A stretch of DNA of 64,000 nucleotides, from the NCBI RefSeq assembly GCF_025950095.1, contig NZ_JAPDDR010000001.1:496001-560000 (forward strand). Reading direction: 5' to 3'. Shown piece after piece: positions 25,898 to 35,304 of this stretch. This DNA is from Luteolibacter rhizosphaerae (lineage in GTDB: Bacteria; Verrucomicrobiota; Verrucomicrobiia; Verrucomicrobiales; Akkermansiaceae). The position numbers and the translations under genes were made by a program. The notes beneath the pieces were generated by a model. That model did not search any database and was not told the DNA's origin. It worked only from the letters and a program-made list of their open reading frames with translations. Numbering within the stretch: position 1 is the stretch's first letter; every line of letters begins with the position of its first letter.

Positions 25898-26917
25898 TCA
25901 AAGTCTTCCCGTTTGCGTGGCGCAGGCGTGCCATTCTTCGTGCCACGGGTCGGGCAGCGGTTCCTGTTGGGCTTGGGCGACGGCGGCCTGGACTTCATCC
26001 GTGAAGTCGGACCTCCAGCGCTCGATTTCTTCCGCCGTGGCGTAACCGCTCTCCACGAGCTGGTTGCTGCCGGTCTCGATGCAATCGCGACCGAGATGGC
26101 CGGACTTCAGCACCGGCGGCACGTAGCTGCCATCGTCATGCTCGCCGTGACCGCTGAGGCGGAGCAGGCGGGCGACGACCATCTGCGGGCCGGCTCCCTC
26201 GCGGGCGAGCTGGACGGCATCGCCGATGACTTTCGCACAGGCCAGCACATCGGTGCCATCCACCGAATGCCCGCCGACGCCGTAGCCCTTGGCCCGGTCC
26301 AGCAAGTCCTCGCAGGCGAATTGGCGATCCGTGGGGGTGGAGTAGGCGAACTGGTTGTTCCCCACGATCACGACCATGGGCAGCTTCTCGACAGCGGCCA
26401 TGTTCAGGCCCTCGTGGAAGGCACCGGTGGAGGTGGCGCCATCGCCCACGCAGGTGGCTCCGACGACTCCGGCGAGCTCGCCTCGGATACGGCGGGCAAT
26501 CAGCATGCCGCCGACGACGGAGACGGCCGCGCCGAGGTGGCTGATCATGGCGGGCATGCCATCGAGGGGGCGACCGCGGTGGATATTCCCATCCCGGCCC
26601 TTCATGGGACCGAGGACGGAGCCGAGGTAGGTGCGGGTGCAGTCGATGAGGGGCTCGCCGAAGGCGGTGCGGCCGGCTTGGTCGCGGATCAAGGCGGCGA
26701 AAATGTCACGGCCCTTGATGAGGGAGGTGCCGAGGGAGGCGCTGACGGCTTCCTGGCCCTTGCCGAGGTAGACGCCGCCGACAATTTTCCCGGCCTTGTA
26801 GAGGCTAGATAGTTTATTTTCAAGGAGTCGCGCTCGGAGCATCGCCCTGAACACGTCGCGGACGTAGTCGCGATCCAATCCAGCGGCGGTCCTGACGGCT
26901 TCCTCGGTTTCCGGCAC
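25898..26917 (-). CDS. 2-oxo acid dehydrogenase E1 component, alpha subunit
   Basis: The alpha subunit binds thiamine diphosphate and decarboxylates the 2-oxo acid. The 339-residue product contains YLGKGQEAVSAS, a region matching the thiamine-binding GDGATSTGAFHEGLNMAAV (about 165-185) and the NNQFAYSTP segment (about 198-206). The start is a GTG ending at 26917 with no clear ribosome binding site, so the exact N-terminus is uncertain. It is the first gene of the E1 alpha–E1 beta–E2 unit. The 217 bases upstream, shared with the divergent CotH-type gene, should hold both promoters. Confidence 0.92.
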   Translation of the reverse strand: MPETEEAVRTAAGLDRDYVRDVFRAMLRARLLENKLSSLYKAGKIVGGVYLGKGQEAVSASLGTSLIKGRDIFAALIRDQAGRTAFGEPLIDCTRTYLGSVLGPMKGRDGNIHRGRPLDGMPAMISHLGAAVSVVGGMLIARRIRGELAGVVGATCVGDGATSTGAFHEGLNMAAVEKLPMVVIVGNNQFAYSTPTDRQFACEDLLDRAKGYGVGGHSVDGTDVLACAKVIGDAVQLAREGAGPQMVVARLLRLSGHGEHDDGSYVPPVLKSGHLGRDCIETGSNQLVESGYATAEEIERWRSDFTDEVQAAVAQAQQEPLPDPWHEEWHACATQTGRL

Positions 26918-27134
26918 GGCAAGAGGCTAAGCAAGTGCCGGGAAAAGGGGCAACCGCTTTCCGGTACGGATGGTCGGAGAAAGCGCGGAGCATTTTCCAT
27001 GCGATTCCGCCGGGATGTCGTTTTTTGAGAGGGACGAGGTGACGTTTTTGTGACATGTTTGACCCGTCAAATTCGTAAGGCGAGTCCCCCAAGCCTGCTT
27101 GCCTGCGGATCGAGTCTCCAACCCAAGCCCCTAC

Positions 27135-30100
27135 ATGACACCCATCCGCTCCGCGCTGCGGAGACTGCCTCTGCTTGCCCTGACGGCAGGTCTAGCCTCT
27201 GCCGCGAGCCCGAAGGCGTGGTTCCGGGCGGATTCCATTTCCGGCACGGAGGGCTCGGCGGTGAATCTGTGGTCGGACTCCAGCCGGAACGGCAACGTGG
27301 CGCAGGCAGGGACGGCTCCGACCTTGGATCTGAATGCGCTGAACGGAATGCCCGTAGTGAAGTTCACCGGCACGCAGTCCTTGGTCTTTCCCCGGCCGGT
27401 ACAGGATGACTTCACGATCCTGGTGCTCTTCCGCAGCAACGGCGGCGGGATCGGGAGTGCGAGTGAATTCTACAGCGGGGCGGGGATCGTGAGCGGTGAG
27501 GCTCCGGGCGTGGTGAACGACTACGGTACCAGCATGCGGGCGAACGGGAGGATTTTGGCCGGGGTCGGAAACCCGGACATCCATATCCGGACGCCAGTGG
27601 GCGTGGCCTATAACGACGGGCAGCCGCACGTGATGACCTTCACCCGGGAGCGGACGAGCGGGGAGTTCAACCTCTACGCCGACCGGGTGGAGTGGGCGAC
27701 GGGCTTCGGTAACACGCAGTCGCTCTCGATTCCTTCGCAGCTCTGCATCGGGGCGCAGCCGGGTCCCTACAATTTCCTGGTGGGAGACATCGCGGAGGTG
27801 ATCGTGCTGGGAGAGTATGTGAGCGGGGCGACGCAGCTCCTGTATGAGGATGCGCTGCGCGGGAAATACGGGATGGCGAATGGAACAGTGCCGCTGGTGC
27901 CGGAGGCGGTGATCGCGAACGGCACACGGGTGAGCTGGCAGGAGGCGATTGGAGCGCGGAGCTACCGGGTGCTGCGTTCGAATGCGATCAACGGAAGCTA
28001 CACGGAGATCGCGAGCAACTTGAGCGGAGCGCAGTTCACGGATCCTGCACCGCTGGGGGGATCGAATTTCTACAAGGTGGTGGCGGTGAATCCGGTGGGG
28101 GCAAGTGCGGCATCCACCGCGGCGGAAGGAATCTCGCCGGTGCTGCCGGCGAACGGTCCGATCCGGATCAACGAGATCCACTACAATGGCGGGAACAACG
28201 CGATCCACAGCGATTTCGTGGAGTTCTATAACTATAGTACCAGTCCGGCGAACATCGGTGGCTGGGAGATCACGGGTGGCGTGGACTATGTGTTCCCGGC
28301 GGGCACGGTGATCCCTGCGGGCGGCTATCTGGTGGTGGCCGAAGATCCGGCGACGATCCAAGCGCTGTGGGGCGCGACGGCGCTGGGGCCGTATGAGAAT
28401 AACCTGAGTTCGGAAGGGGAGGCGATCCGCCTGCGGAATCCCGCCGGGGATATCATCGCGGAGGTGAGCTACAGCTCGGGCTTCCCATGGCCTTGTGCGG
28501 CAAATGGCGAGGGGGCCTCGGCGGAACTGGTGCATCCCGCGCTGGATCCGGCGAAGGGGAGCTCGTGGCGCTCCTCGGTGGTGCCAGCATTCGGGCAGAC
28601 GGGCGAGATCGCCTCGCCGGGCGCGCAGAACTTCCAGTTCACGCTGAATGCGGCGCCGAACATCGAGCAGGTGGGGCACTCGCCGCAGCAGCCGAGTTCC
28701 AGCACGCCGATCACGGTGACGGCTCGGCCCTCCGATGCGGACGGGCTGGGTGCAGTGCAGCTTTCCTATCAGATCGTGCAGCCGGGCAACCACATCCCGG
28801 CGCGGTTGCCGCTGCCGATCAATGGCGGGCAGATCGATACGAGCCAGCCTCGACCGGAGAACCCGGCATTCGAGAATCCGGCGAACTGGACGACGGTCGC
28901 CATGAACGACAATGGTACAGGCGGCGATGCGGTGGCGGGCGATGGTCTCTATAGCGCGCAGATCCCGGCGCAGGCGCATCGCACGCTGGTGCGCTACCGG
29001 GTGACGGCGACGGATCTAACAGGCAAGTCGGTGCGGGCGCCCTTTGCGGACGACGAGTCGCGGAACTTCGCATGCTTCGTCTACAACGGGGTGCCAGCCT
29101 ATCAGGGGATTTCTTCCGCCACGCTGAACTCGCTGCCTACCTACCACTTCCTGACGCGGAAGGCTGACTACGACCAATGCGTGGCCTACAATTCGTCCGA
29201 TCAATTGGCGGGTAACTCGCCAGCGTGGACCTTCGAGAACTGGGATGCGACGCTGGTCTTCGACGGGGTGGTGTACGACCACATCAAGTTCCGTCTGCAT
29301 GGTGGTAACGGGCGCTATTACTACAGTGGCAAGCGGGCCTTCCGCTTCTTCTTCAACGAGGGCTACGACTTCCAAAACAAGGATGAGGACGGCAGGCCCT
29401 ACCCGACCAAGTGGAACAGCCTGACCACGGAGAACGGCTGGGAGAACCGTGGCACACTGACCTACTCGCTGAACGAGAAGATCAATTTCCACCTGTGGCA
29501 GAAGATCGGCATCCCCGCGCCGCGGAGCAACTGGGGACACTTCCGGACGATCACCACCGCGGCGGAGCAGACCGATGCCTTCCATGGTGATTTCTGGGGA
29601 CTGATCTTCATCCACGAGGACTATGACGCCCGCTTCCTGGACTCGCACGGGATGGAGAAAGGCAACCTCTACAAGCTGACGCGAGACGCGACGGACGGTC
29701 TTTCGCAGCAGCGTTATCAGGCGCCGGATGCGGTCGCGAACGGGGCGGATCACTACAACATTTTCACGAACCTCACGACGGATAAGAACGATGCGTTCAT
29801 CAACCGCTACGTGAACGTGGGCAAGTGGTCGACGTATCACGCGCTATGCCAGGCGGTGCGTCATTACGACTACTGGCCGACGGGCGACAACAACGGGGCG
29901 TACTACTTCGAGCCGGACTTCACCGACCAGACGGACAATCTGGGCAAGCTGTGGGTGCTGCCGAACGATGTGGACGCCACTTGGGGGCCGACGTGGAACG
30001 AGGGGAAGGACAAGGTGTATTCGGCGATCTTCGACAGCCCGGCAAATCCGGGGCTATATGCGCCCTATTTCAACGCGGTGCGCGAGGTGCGAGACCTGCT

Positions 30101-31640
30101 CTGGCGGCCAGACCAGATCAATCCCTTGTTAGACGAGCTGGCGGCGCAGATCTCGCCATTCATCGCGGCGGATTCGCTGCGCTGGAAAAACGCGCCTGCG
30201 GATGCGGGGAACTACAACGGGCTAGGCGGGGCGGGGGCGACTTCCCTGGCGGCGCTGGTGCAGGATATGAAGAACTTCGCGTTCGTGGGTGGTTCGTGGC
30301 CGGACCAGCCGGTGGGGGCGGGAGGACGCGCGGCCTTCCTGGATACCTTGCAGCTCGGCGTGTCCAACAGCGAGGGGGCGACGAAGCCGGTCACGCCGAC
30401 CATCACTTACCAAGGCCCCACGGGGTATCCGATCACCGGGCTGACTTTCCGATCCAGTGCTTTCAGCGACCCGCAGAATCCGGGGCAGTTCAATGCGATC
30501 CAGTGGCGGATCGCGGAGGTGACGGATGCCTCGGCGCCGGCTCATGATCCGCAGGAGAAGTTCAAGCTGGAGTGGACGGCGGCGTATGATTCCGGGCCGC
30601 TGCCGACTTTCGTGCAGAACTTCACTTTCTCCGGCGGTATCTGTTCGACGGGGCATGCCTATCGGGTGCGGGTGCGGCATCAGGATGTCAGCGGTCGCTG
30701 GAGCAACTGGTCATCGCCGCATCAGTTCATCGCGGGACCGAATCCGGATGACCGTCCGATCGTGATCAGCGAGCTGCTTTACAAGCCGCATGATCCGAGC
30801 GCGGCGGAGATCGCGGCAGGTTTCGGGGACCAGGAGATGTTCGAGTATCTGGAACTGCGGAATGTGGAAGCGGAGTCCTTGGAGCTGGATGGATGCTATT
30901 TCGACAAGGGCATTACCTACACCTTCCCGAACAATACCGATGTTGCTCCGGGGGCTTCGATCCTGCTGGTGTCGAATCCCGCGGCTTTTGCATTCCGCTA
31001 TGGGGCGGGGCGGCCGGTGGTCGGGACCTACACGGGGAACCTGAGTAACTCGGGTGAGCGCATCCTGCTGCTGTCGCCGAATCAGGTGCCTTTGATCGAT
31101 TTTACTTACGATGATGGGGCGCCGTGGCCGACGCTGGCGGACTCGGACGGTCACAGTCTGGTGCTGGTCAATCCCGCCTCGCGACCGGCTCCCGGAGTGG
31201 TGAGCAATTGGAGCGCGAGCGTCCGCCCCGGCGGGTCTCCGGGCGTGATCGATTCCTTCACCTATGAGATCTGGGCGGGGATCGAGAATGTTGCGGGAGA
31301 GCCGGGTGAAGACGAGGACGGCGACGGACTCTCGAACGGGCTGGAGTATGCCCTGCTGACGGATCCGCATGTGTTCACGCCGCCGATGCAGGGGGCATTC
31401 CAGAACTTCGTGGTGGAGGGTGTCCAAAGACCCTATGTCACCATCAGCTTCCGGCGTCGCTTGAACGCGGAGGATCTGAGCTATCAGGTCCAATACTCCG
31501 CCGATTGCAGCATCTGGGACAACACCGCGGTGATGACGAGTCACCAGGAGTTCTACGACGGCAGTGCGCTGGAGATCTGGCGGGCACCGGTTCCGGCTAC
31601 GGGAGGAAAGGCCTTCATGCGGGTGAAAACGGGGCCTTGA
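27135..31640 (+). CDS. Giant secreted CotH-kinase / lamin-tail-domain protein
   Basis: A 1501-residue exported protein. The ATG at 27135 starts the signal peptide (about residues 1-22). Order: concanavalin/LamG-like domain (about 23-245), a fibronectin III-like strand region (about 250-335) and a lamin-tail domain (about 340-460, INEIHYNGGNNAIHSDFVE). A CotH kinase-type domain follows (about 649-1010, with FRLHGGNGRYY and NDVDATWG), then a further sandwich domain, a second lamin-tail domain (about 1208-1330) and a C-terminal part with a DEDGDGLSNGLEYA calcium-type repeat. CotH of Bacillus phosphorylates spore-coat proteins; the role of this extracellular form is unknown. Divergent from the 2-oxo acid dehydrogenase operon. 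Confidence 0.87.
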   Translation: MTPIRSALRRLPLLALTAGLASAASPKAWFRADSISGTEGSAVNLWSDSSRNGNVAQAGTAPTLDLNALNGMPVVKFTGTQSLVFPRPVQDDFTILVLFRSNGGGIGSASEFYSGAGIVSGEAPGVVNDYGTSMRANGRILAGVGNPDIHIRTPVGVAYNDGQPHVMTFTRERTSGEFNLYADRVEWATGFGNTQSLSIPSQLCIGAQPGPYNFLVGDIAEVIVLGEYVSGATQLLYEDALRGKYGMANGTVPLVPEAVIANGTRVSWQEAIGARSYRVLRSNAINGSYTEIASNLSGAQFTDPAPLGGSNFYKVVAVNPVGASAASTAAEGISPVLPANGPIRINEIHYNGGNNAIHSDFVEFYNYSTSPANIGGWEITGGVDYVFPAGTVIPAGGYLVVAEDPATIQALWGATALGPYENNLSSEGEAIRLRNPAGDIIAEVSYSSGFPWPCAANGEGASAELVHPALDPAKGSSWRSSVVPAFGQTGEIASPGAQNFQFTLNAAPNIEQVGHSPQQPSSSTPITVTARPSDADGLGAVQLSYQIVQPGNHIPARLPLPINGGQIDTSQPRPENPAFENPANWTTVAMNDNGTGGDAVAGDGLYSAQIPAQAHRTLVRYRVTATDLTGKSVRAPFADDESRNFACFVYNGVPAYQGISSATLNSLPTYHFLTRKADYDQCVAYNSSDQLAGNSPAWTFENWDATLVFDGVVYDHIKFRLHGGNGRYYYSGKRAFRFFFNEGYDFQNKDEDGRPYPTKWNSLTTENGWENRGTLTYSLNEKINFHLWQKIGIPAPRSNWGHFRTITTAAEQTDAFHGDFWGLIFIHEDYDARFLDSHGMEKGNLYKLTRDATDGLSQQRYQAPDAVANGADHYNIFTNLTTDKNDAFINRYVNVGKWSTYHALCQAVRHYDYWPTGDNNGAYYFEPDFTDQTDNLGKLWVLPNDVDATWGPTWNEGKDKVYSAIFDSPANPGLYAPYFNAVREVRDLLWRPDQINPLLDELAAQISPFIAADSLRWKNAPADAGNYNGLGGAGATSLAALVQDMKNFAFVGGSWPDQPVGAGGRAAFLDTLQLGVSNSEGATKPVTPTITYQGPTGYPITGLTFRSSAFSDPQNPGQFNAIQWRIAEVTDASAPAHDPQEKFKLEWTAAYDSGPLPTFVQNFTFSGGICSTGHAYRVRVRHQDVSGRWSNWSSPHQFIAGPNPDDRPIVISELLYKPHDPSAAEIAAGFGDQEMFEYLELRNVEAESLELDGCYFDKGITYTFPNNTDVAPGASILLVSNPAAFAFRYGAGRPVVGTYTGNLSNSGERILLLSPNQVPLIDFTYDDGAPWPTLADSDGHSLVLVNPASRPAPGVVSNWSASVRPGGSPGVIDSFTYEIWAGIENVAGEPGEDEDGDGLSNGLEYALLTDPHVFTPPMQGAFQNFVVEGVQRPYVTISFRRRLNAEDLSYQVQYSADCSIWDNTAVMTSHQEFYDGSALEIWRAPVPATGGKAFMRVKTGP

Positions 31641-31668
31641 ACAGGGGCAAGCGCACTTCGTTTTGAGA

Positions 31669-31701
31669 ACCGCGAATGGACGCCAATTGACGCGAATGGG
31701 A
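31669..31701. repeat. CGCGAATGGA-type ten-base tandem repeat
   Basis: Three consecutive ten-base units, CGCGAATGGA, CGCCAATTGA and CGCGAATGGG, follow the CotH gene. Words of this type are frequent in intergenic DNA of environmental bacteria; that statement is from memory. It lies within a 205-base gap with no gene. Confidence 0.45.
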
Positions 31702-31845
31702 TTCAATCCTCCTGCCGTCTGGTCCTTGATTCGGTCAGTATTTTTGGCGGGTGTCCGATCCCTTCGGGAGTTGGAGCGCTTCGGGGTTGCCTTGAAGGCT
31801 GCGGGTTGCCAGTTGCGCTCCGGGCTGCTGGAGTGGGAATGAACC

Positions 31846-32208
31846 ATGGCCAAGTCGAACGTCTTCGCACGTATCCGGGAGGAAGTGATCCGCTTGGTGG
31901 CCTTGATCCCCGAAGGCCGCTTCACGACGTATGGCTCGATCGCGCTGCATATGAACTGCAACCCGCGCCATGTGGCCAAGACCTTGTCAGGGCTGAGCGC
32001 GGAGGAATCCGCGCGACTGCCATGGCATCGTGTGGTGGCGGCGGAGGGACGGATCAGCCGCAGCATGGAGCCGGAATTGGCCGAACGTCAGCGGAAGCTA
32101 CTGGAGAAGGAGGGCATGAAGGTGAATGCCCGGGGATTTATCCAGGAGTCGGATGATCATTTCCACGTGGTTGGAATCCGACGGGAGATTCGCTGGGACG
32201 AGAACTGA
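31846..32208 (+). CDS. Alkyltransferase-like protein (MGMT family without catalytic Cys)
   Basis: ATL proteins bind O6-alkylguanine, flip the base out and hand the lesion to nucleotide excision repair. The 120-residue protein has the MGMT C-terminal fold: IPEGRFTTYGSIA, the helix-turn-helix with an Arg finger (CNPRHVAKTL) and the signature PWHRVVAAEGRIS. The reactive cysteine of the PCHR motif is replaced by Trp, which is diagnostic of ATL rather than a true transferase. The start at 31846 is the natural N-terminus. It is a single-domain protein between unrelated genes. Confidence 0.9.
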   Translation: MAKSNVFARIREEVIRLVALIPEGRFTTYGSIALHMNCNPRHVAKTLSGLSAEESARLPWHRVVAAEGRISRSMEPELAERQRKLLEKEGMKVNARGFIQESDDHFHVVGIRREIRWDEN

Positions 32209-32276
32209 CGGTTCATTCGAAATTCATCATGGGCTCATGGCGACCTCATCCCTTGATGGGAAGCTGCGCTCGCCCA

Positions 32277-32687
32277 ATGGCTCGATTTCGAATAACAATC
32301 TGCTGCCTGGCGCTTCTTGGATGCTTGGTCGCCTCGGTATTCCCCAAGTCGCGTAAAGAGGTCCGGCTTGCTGCTCCCGATGGCACGACGGTGGAGATGC
32401 AGTATCGAGCAGGGCTTGAAAGTTTGCCGCTCCGGATCGAATGGTGTCTTACCCGGCTATCGTTCGTGAAGGACGGCCGTGTGGCAACTTTCGAGACTTC
32501 ACCGGATAAGCACCCGGTGATGGAGATCAGGCCGCGAGTGATCCTCACTTCCGACGGAGAACTCCTCGTACGCGACGGGGAAGGAGCTGAAGCTTGGTGG
32601 ATCGTAGTTAGCCGGGATTTCTCGCAAGCGGAGGTCTACGATAATACCAGTTCTGAGCCGGTGGATCTGCTATCGGGGGCGCGGTGA
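32277..32687 (+). CDS. Hypothetical protein with N-terminal membrane segment
   Basis: I do not recognise this 136-residue protein. It starts with a hydrophobic segment (about residues 5-20) that could be a signal or anchor, followed by a charged beta-rich domain. The frame is open from an ATG at 32229, but the extra 16 residues precede the hydrophobic segment and look random. It follows the ATL gene by about 70 bases on the same strand and is convergent with the next gene. Confidence 0.5.
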   Translation: MARFRITICCLALLGCLVASVFPKSRKEVRLAAPDGTTVEMQYRAGLESLPLRIEWCLTRLSFVKDGRVATFETSPDKHPVMEIRPRVILTSDGELLVRDGEGAEAWWIVVSRDFSQAEVYDNTSSEPVDLLSGAR

Positions 32688-32701
32688 GCGTCCCCGCACC
32701 C

Positions 32702-33367
32702 TCACTTCTTCGGCGTGGCGTTCTTCGCCCACTTGGCGAACTCCTCGGGATTGATTCCGGCGTGATAGCCGCCCTTCGCCAGTTGCTTGCCGGTGGCGTC
32801 GGTCAGAAAGTAGGTGGGGAAGCCGGTGACACCGTAGTCCTTCTTCAGCTTCTCGTCCTTCCGGTTGTTCGGAGTGCCGCCGGGGCCGAAGTCGAGCATG
32901 AGAAGGACGAGGTTCTGGTCGGCAAAGGATTTGAAGGCCGATTCGCCGAAGACTTCATCCTCCAGCTTCACGCAGTAAGGGCACCAGCTGGTGCCGGTGA
33001 AGAGGACCAGGATCGGCAGGCCGGTCTCCTTGGACTGCTCCTGGGCCTTCTCCATTTTGTTCAGCCACTTCGCCTTGCGATTGGCATCGACGACCGGCTT
33101 GTCCCCGGTTTCCGCGGTCGTATCCGTGGCTTCCGGTTTGCTCGCCTGAGTTTTGAGGAACTCCTGGTCAGCGGCCGAGAGCTTCGACTGGGCGAAGGTG
33201 CTGGTCTTGCCGTTGCGAAGGCGGAGCGTGACCTTGTCACCGTCGACTTTCACCAGCTCGGCGTCGATGGTGACGCCTTCGGTGTTGACCCACTTGCGAT
33301 ACTCCGCGTGAAGCGGGTTGATCAGGAAGGAGCCAGCGAGGAGGAAACTGAAGAGCGACTTTTTCAT
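32702..33367 (-). CDS. Secreted SHD1–thioredoxin-fold protein
   Basis: A 221-residue exported protein. The ATG ending at 33367 begins a clear signal peptide (about 1-21). Next is an SHD1/SLA1-type domain (about 22-75: YRKW..EGVTIDAELVKVDGDKVTLRLRNG, LSAADQEFL), then a linker, then a thioredoxin-like domain with the redox pair WCPYC (about residue 125). The cis-proline is in FPTYF and the tail is KTHxx-like. It probably acts as an extracytoplasmic thiol reductase or isomerase. SHD1-type domains are common in Planctomycetes and Verrucomicrobia but their bacterial role is unclear. The open frame's longer N-terminus is not credible. Confidence 0.85.
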   Translation of the reverse strand: MKKSLFSFLLAGSFLINPLHAEYRKWVNTEGVTIDAELVKVDGDKVTLRLRNGKTSTFAQSKLSAADQEFLKTQASKPEATDTTAETGDKPVVDANRKAKWLNKMEKAQEQSKETGLPILVLFTGTSWCPYCVKLEDEVFGESAFKSFADQNLVLLMLDFGPGGTPNNRKDEKLKKDYGVTGFPTYFLTDATGKQLAKGGYHAGINPEEFAKWAKNATPKK

Positions 33368-33595
33368 GATCGGAAGCGTTTCTTGCAGCCGCTCCCCTAC
33401 ACCCGGGGGGGGCAGAGTCGAGTAGAAGAGCGTCCGGGGATTGGAGCGGGTCCGACACTGGGGCCGGGGAGGGTCGTCGAAAGCCGGGCGGAGGTGCTTC
33501 TGCTTTCGCCTTTTCGCTGCTTTGCATGCGCCATTCCGCATTGCCGGACGCTCCGGCGGCGGTCATAACCCCGCCGCATTCCGACCAAGACACCG

Positions 33596-34507
33596 ATGAA
33601 ACCGACTCTTCTCGTTCTCGCCGCAGGCATGGGCTCCCGCTACGGCGGCCTCAAGCAAATGGACCCGATGGGTCCGAACGGCGAGACCGTGCTGGACTAC
33701 TCGGTTTACGACGCGATTCGAGCCGGGTTCGGCAAGGTGGTCTTCATCATCCGCGAGGATTTCGCCGATGCCTTCCGCAGCAGTGTGGGTGCGCGTTTCG
33801 CCGGCAAGATCGAGGTGGACTATGCCTTCCAGAAGCTCGAGGACCTGCCGGAAGGTTTCTCCGTGCCGGAAGGCCGCACGAAGCCTTGGGGCACCGCCCA
33901 TGCGGTGCGCGCCGCCCGCCACGTGGTGGACGGCCCCTTCGCGGTCATCAATGCGGATGACTTCTACGGCGCGGATGCCTACCAATCGATCGCCCGCTGG
34001 TTCGGCGGCAGTGCGGAGGAAGCAGGAAAGGATCACTACTCGATGGTGGGCTATCCGCTGAAGAACACGCTCTCCGAGCACGGCTCCGTAAACCGAGGCA
34101 TCTGCCAGACGGATGCAGGCGGCCTGCTGACCGATGTGGAGGAAGTGGTGGATATCGCCCGCGATGAGGATGGCATCGTGCGTGGTATCGCGCTGGATGG
34201 CAGCCGCCGGGAGATCGCGGATATCTGCCCGGTTTCGATGAATTTCTGGGGCTTCACCCGCAGCTTCTTCGACCAGATCGAGGAACACTTTACCTCCTTC
34301 CTGACGGAGAAGGGCGGGGAGCAGAAGTCCGAGTGCTACATCCCGACCGTGGTGGATGACCTGATCCGCCATGAGAAGGCGGATTGCCGCGTGCTCGATA
34401 CGACCTCGTCCTGGTTCGGTGTGACCTACCCGGAAGACAAGCCGCATGTGGTCGCCTCGATCGCGAAGCTGGTGGAGAAGGGGGATTACCCGAGCCCGTT
34501 GGGGTGA
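33596..34507 (+). CDS. Nucleotidyltransferase family protein (sugar-phosphate NTP transferase type)
   Basis: A 303-residue cytoplasmic protein. The N-terminus LLVLAAGMGSRYGGLKQMDPMG carries the GxGxR..K nucleotide-binding loop of the glucose-1-phosphate nucleotidyltransferase superfamily. The metal-binding aspartates are in NADDFYG (about residue 120). The sugar specificity is not evident. Homologous proteins often sit in capsule or cell-wall sugar pathways, but here it is isolated, followed by the RAYT/REP locus. Confidence 0.85.
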   Translation: MKPTLLVLAAGMGSRYGGLKQMDPMGPNGETVLDYSVYDAIRAGFGKVVFIIREDFADAFRSSVGARFAGKIEVDYAFQKLEDLPEGFSVPEGRTKPWGTAHAVRAARHVVDGPFAVINADDFYGADAYQSIARWFGGSAEEAGKDHYSMVGYPLKNTLSEHGSVNRGICQTDAGGLLTDVEEVVDIARDEDGIVRGIALDGSRREIADICPVSMNFWGFTRSFFDQIEEHFTSFLTEKGGEQKSECYIPTVVDDLIRHEKADCRVLDTTSSWFGVTYPEDKPHVVASIAKLVEKGDYPSPLG

Positions 34508-34525
34508 GGCTGACGGACCTCATGA

Positions 34526-34563
34526 GGCAGGGACCGCTCTCCGAGCGGTCAGGTGGGGGGCGT
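34526..34563. repeat. REP sequence, copy 1 (inverted relative to copies 2-3)
   Basis: A 38-base palindromic unit centred on an 8-bp stem with a short loop. Its reverse complement differs from copy 2 at one position. It lies between the nucleotidyltransferase stop and the RAYT start. Confidence 0.8.
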
Positions 34564-34625
34564 GGGCATTCCCGTGGACGGCTCGGCTTGCCAGTTTGAT
34601 CGGCTTGCTGCTTATCCTGTGCCGG

Positions 34626-35117
34626 ATGCTCCCCGAGTTCCGCCCCGATCGCTCTGCCCGCAGCCGGGGTCATGTTCCTCCGGAGTGGGTGGACGGCGAA
34701 GCGACGTTCTTTCTCACCATCAACTGCCAGAGAAGAGGGGTGCCTCAGCTCACGATAGACGAGCTACCCGGGAAGCTGTTTGCCTGTGTCTCCCATTATC
34801 GTGAACTCCGCCGTTGGTGGCCTGAGATTGTGATCCTGATGCCGGATCATTTGCACATGCTGGTCACCTTTTCTTGGGAGCCCGGGAACGGCATGAATGC
34901 AGTGATCCGGGATTGGAAGCGATACACCGCCCGGACTTTTGGAATCGAATGGCAGCGCGACTACTTCGATCATCGGGTCCGGAGCGAAGCCGATCATGCG
35001 GACAAGTGGCAGTATATCCGTGAGAATCCTGTACGGAGCAGGTTGGTGGAATGCTACGATCAGTGGGCGCACGTTTGGTTTCCTGATCGAGTCGGTTGGG
35101 ATCGAAAGAATCCGTGA
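34626..35117 (+). CDS. REP-associated tyrosine transposase (RAYT, Y1 family)
   Basis: A 163-residue Y1 transposase of the IS200/IS605 superfamily that is not flanked by IS ends but by REP palindromes. The HUH motif is HLHML (about residues 76-80), preceded by VILMPD. The likely catalytic Tyr lies in WKRYTARTF (about 100). The N-terminal FFLTINCQRRG is typical. Start chosen at the ATG at 34626; the open frame's earlier start is in REP/leader sequence. RAYTs process single-stranded DNA at REP hairpins and are thought to spread them. Confidence 0.88.
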   Translation: MLPEFRPDRSARSRGHVPPEWVDGEATFFLTINCQRRGVPQLTIDELPGKLFACVSHYRELRRWWPEIVILMPDHLHMLVTFSWEPGNGMNAVIRDWKRYTARTFGIEWQRDYFDHRVRSEADHADKWQYIRENPVRSRLVECYDQWAHVWFPDRVGWDRKNP

Positions 35118-35160
35118 TGGGGAACGGAGTGAGATTCGTGGATGTTCCGGTGGTGGGTAG

Positions 35161-35198
35161 ACGCCCCCCGCCTGACCGCTCGGAGAGCGGTCCCTGCC
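35161..35198. repeat. REP sequence, copy 2
   Basis: A 38-base unit with an 8-bp stem (GACCGCTC/GAGCGGTC) and a run of six C on one side. It is in the same orientation as copy 3 and opposite to copy 1. It lies 43 bases after the RAYT stop. Confidence 0.85.
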
Positions 35199-35256
35199 TT
35201 GGCCGAGTGTGTCTCGGGACGGGGACGAGGGTAGGGAACGTTTTGGTGGGAGGGGA

Positions 35257-35294
35257 ACGCCCCCCGCCTGACCGCTCGGAGAGCGGTTCCTGCC
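35257..35294. repeat. REP sequence, copy 3
   Basis: The same 38-base unit as copy 2 with one base change (a T in place of C near the 3' end, which breaks one stem pair). Copies 2 and 3 are 96 bases apart, start to start. Confidence 0.85.
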
Positions 35295-35304
35295 TTGGCT
35301 GAGG

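Noticed and set aside
27046-27072. Possible Rex operator upstream of the CotH gene (TTTTTGTGACATG)
   Set aside because: Only one half resembles TTGTGA; the symmetrical second half is missing.
27192-28979. 595-codon minus-strand open frame opposite the CotH-type gene
   Set aside because: Arg/His-rich shadow; the plus strand encodes a signal peptide, LamG, lamin-tail and CotH domains.
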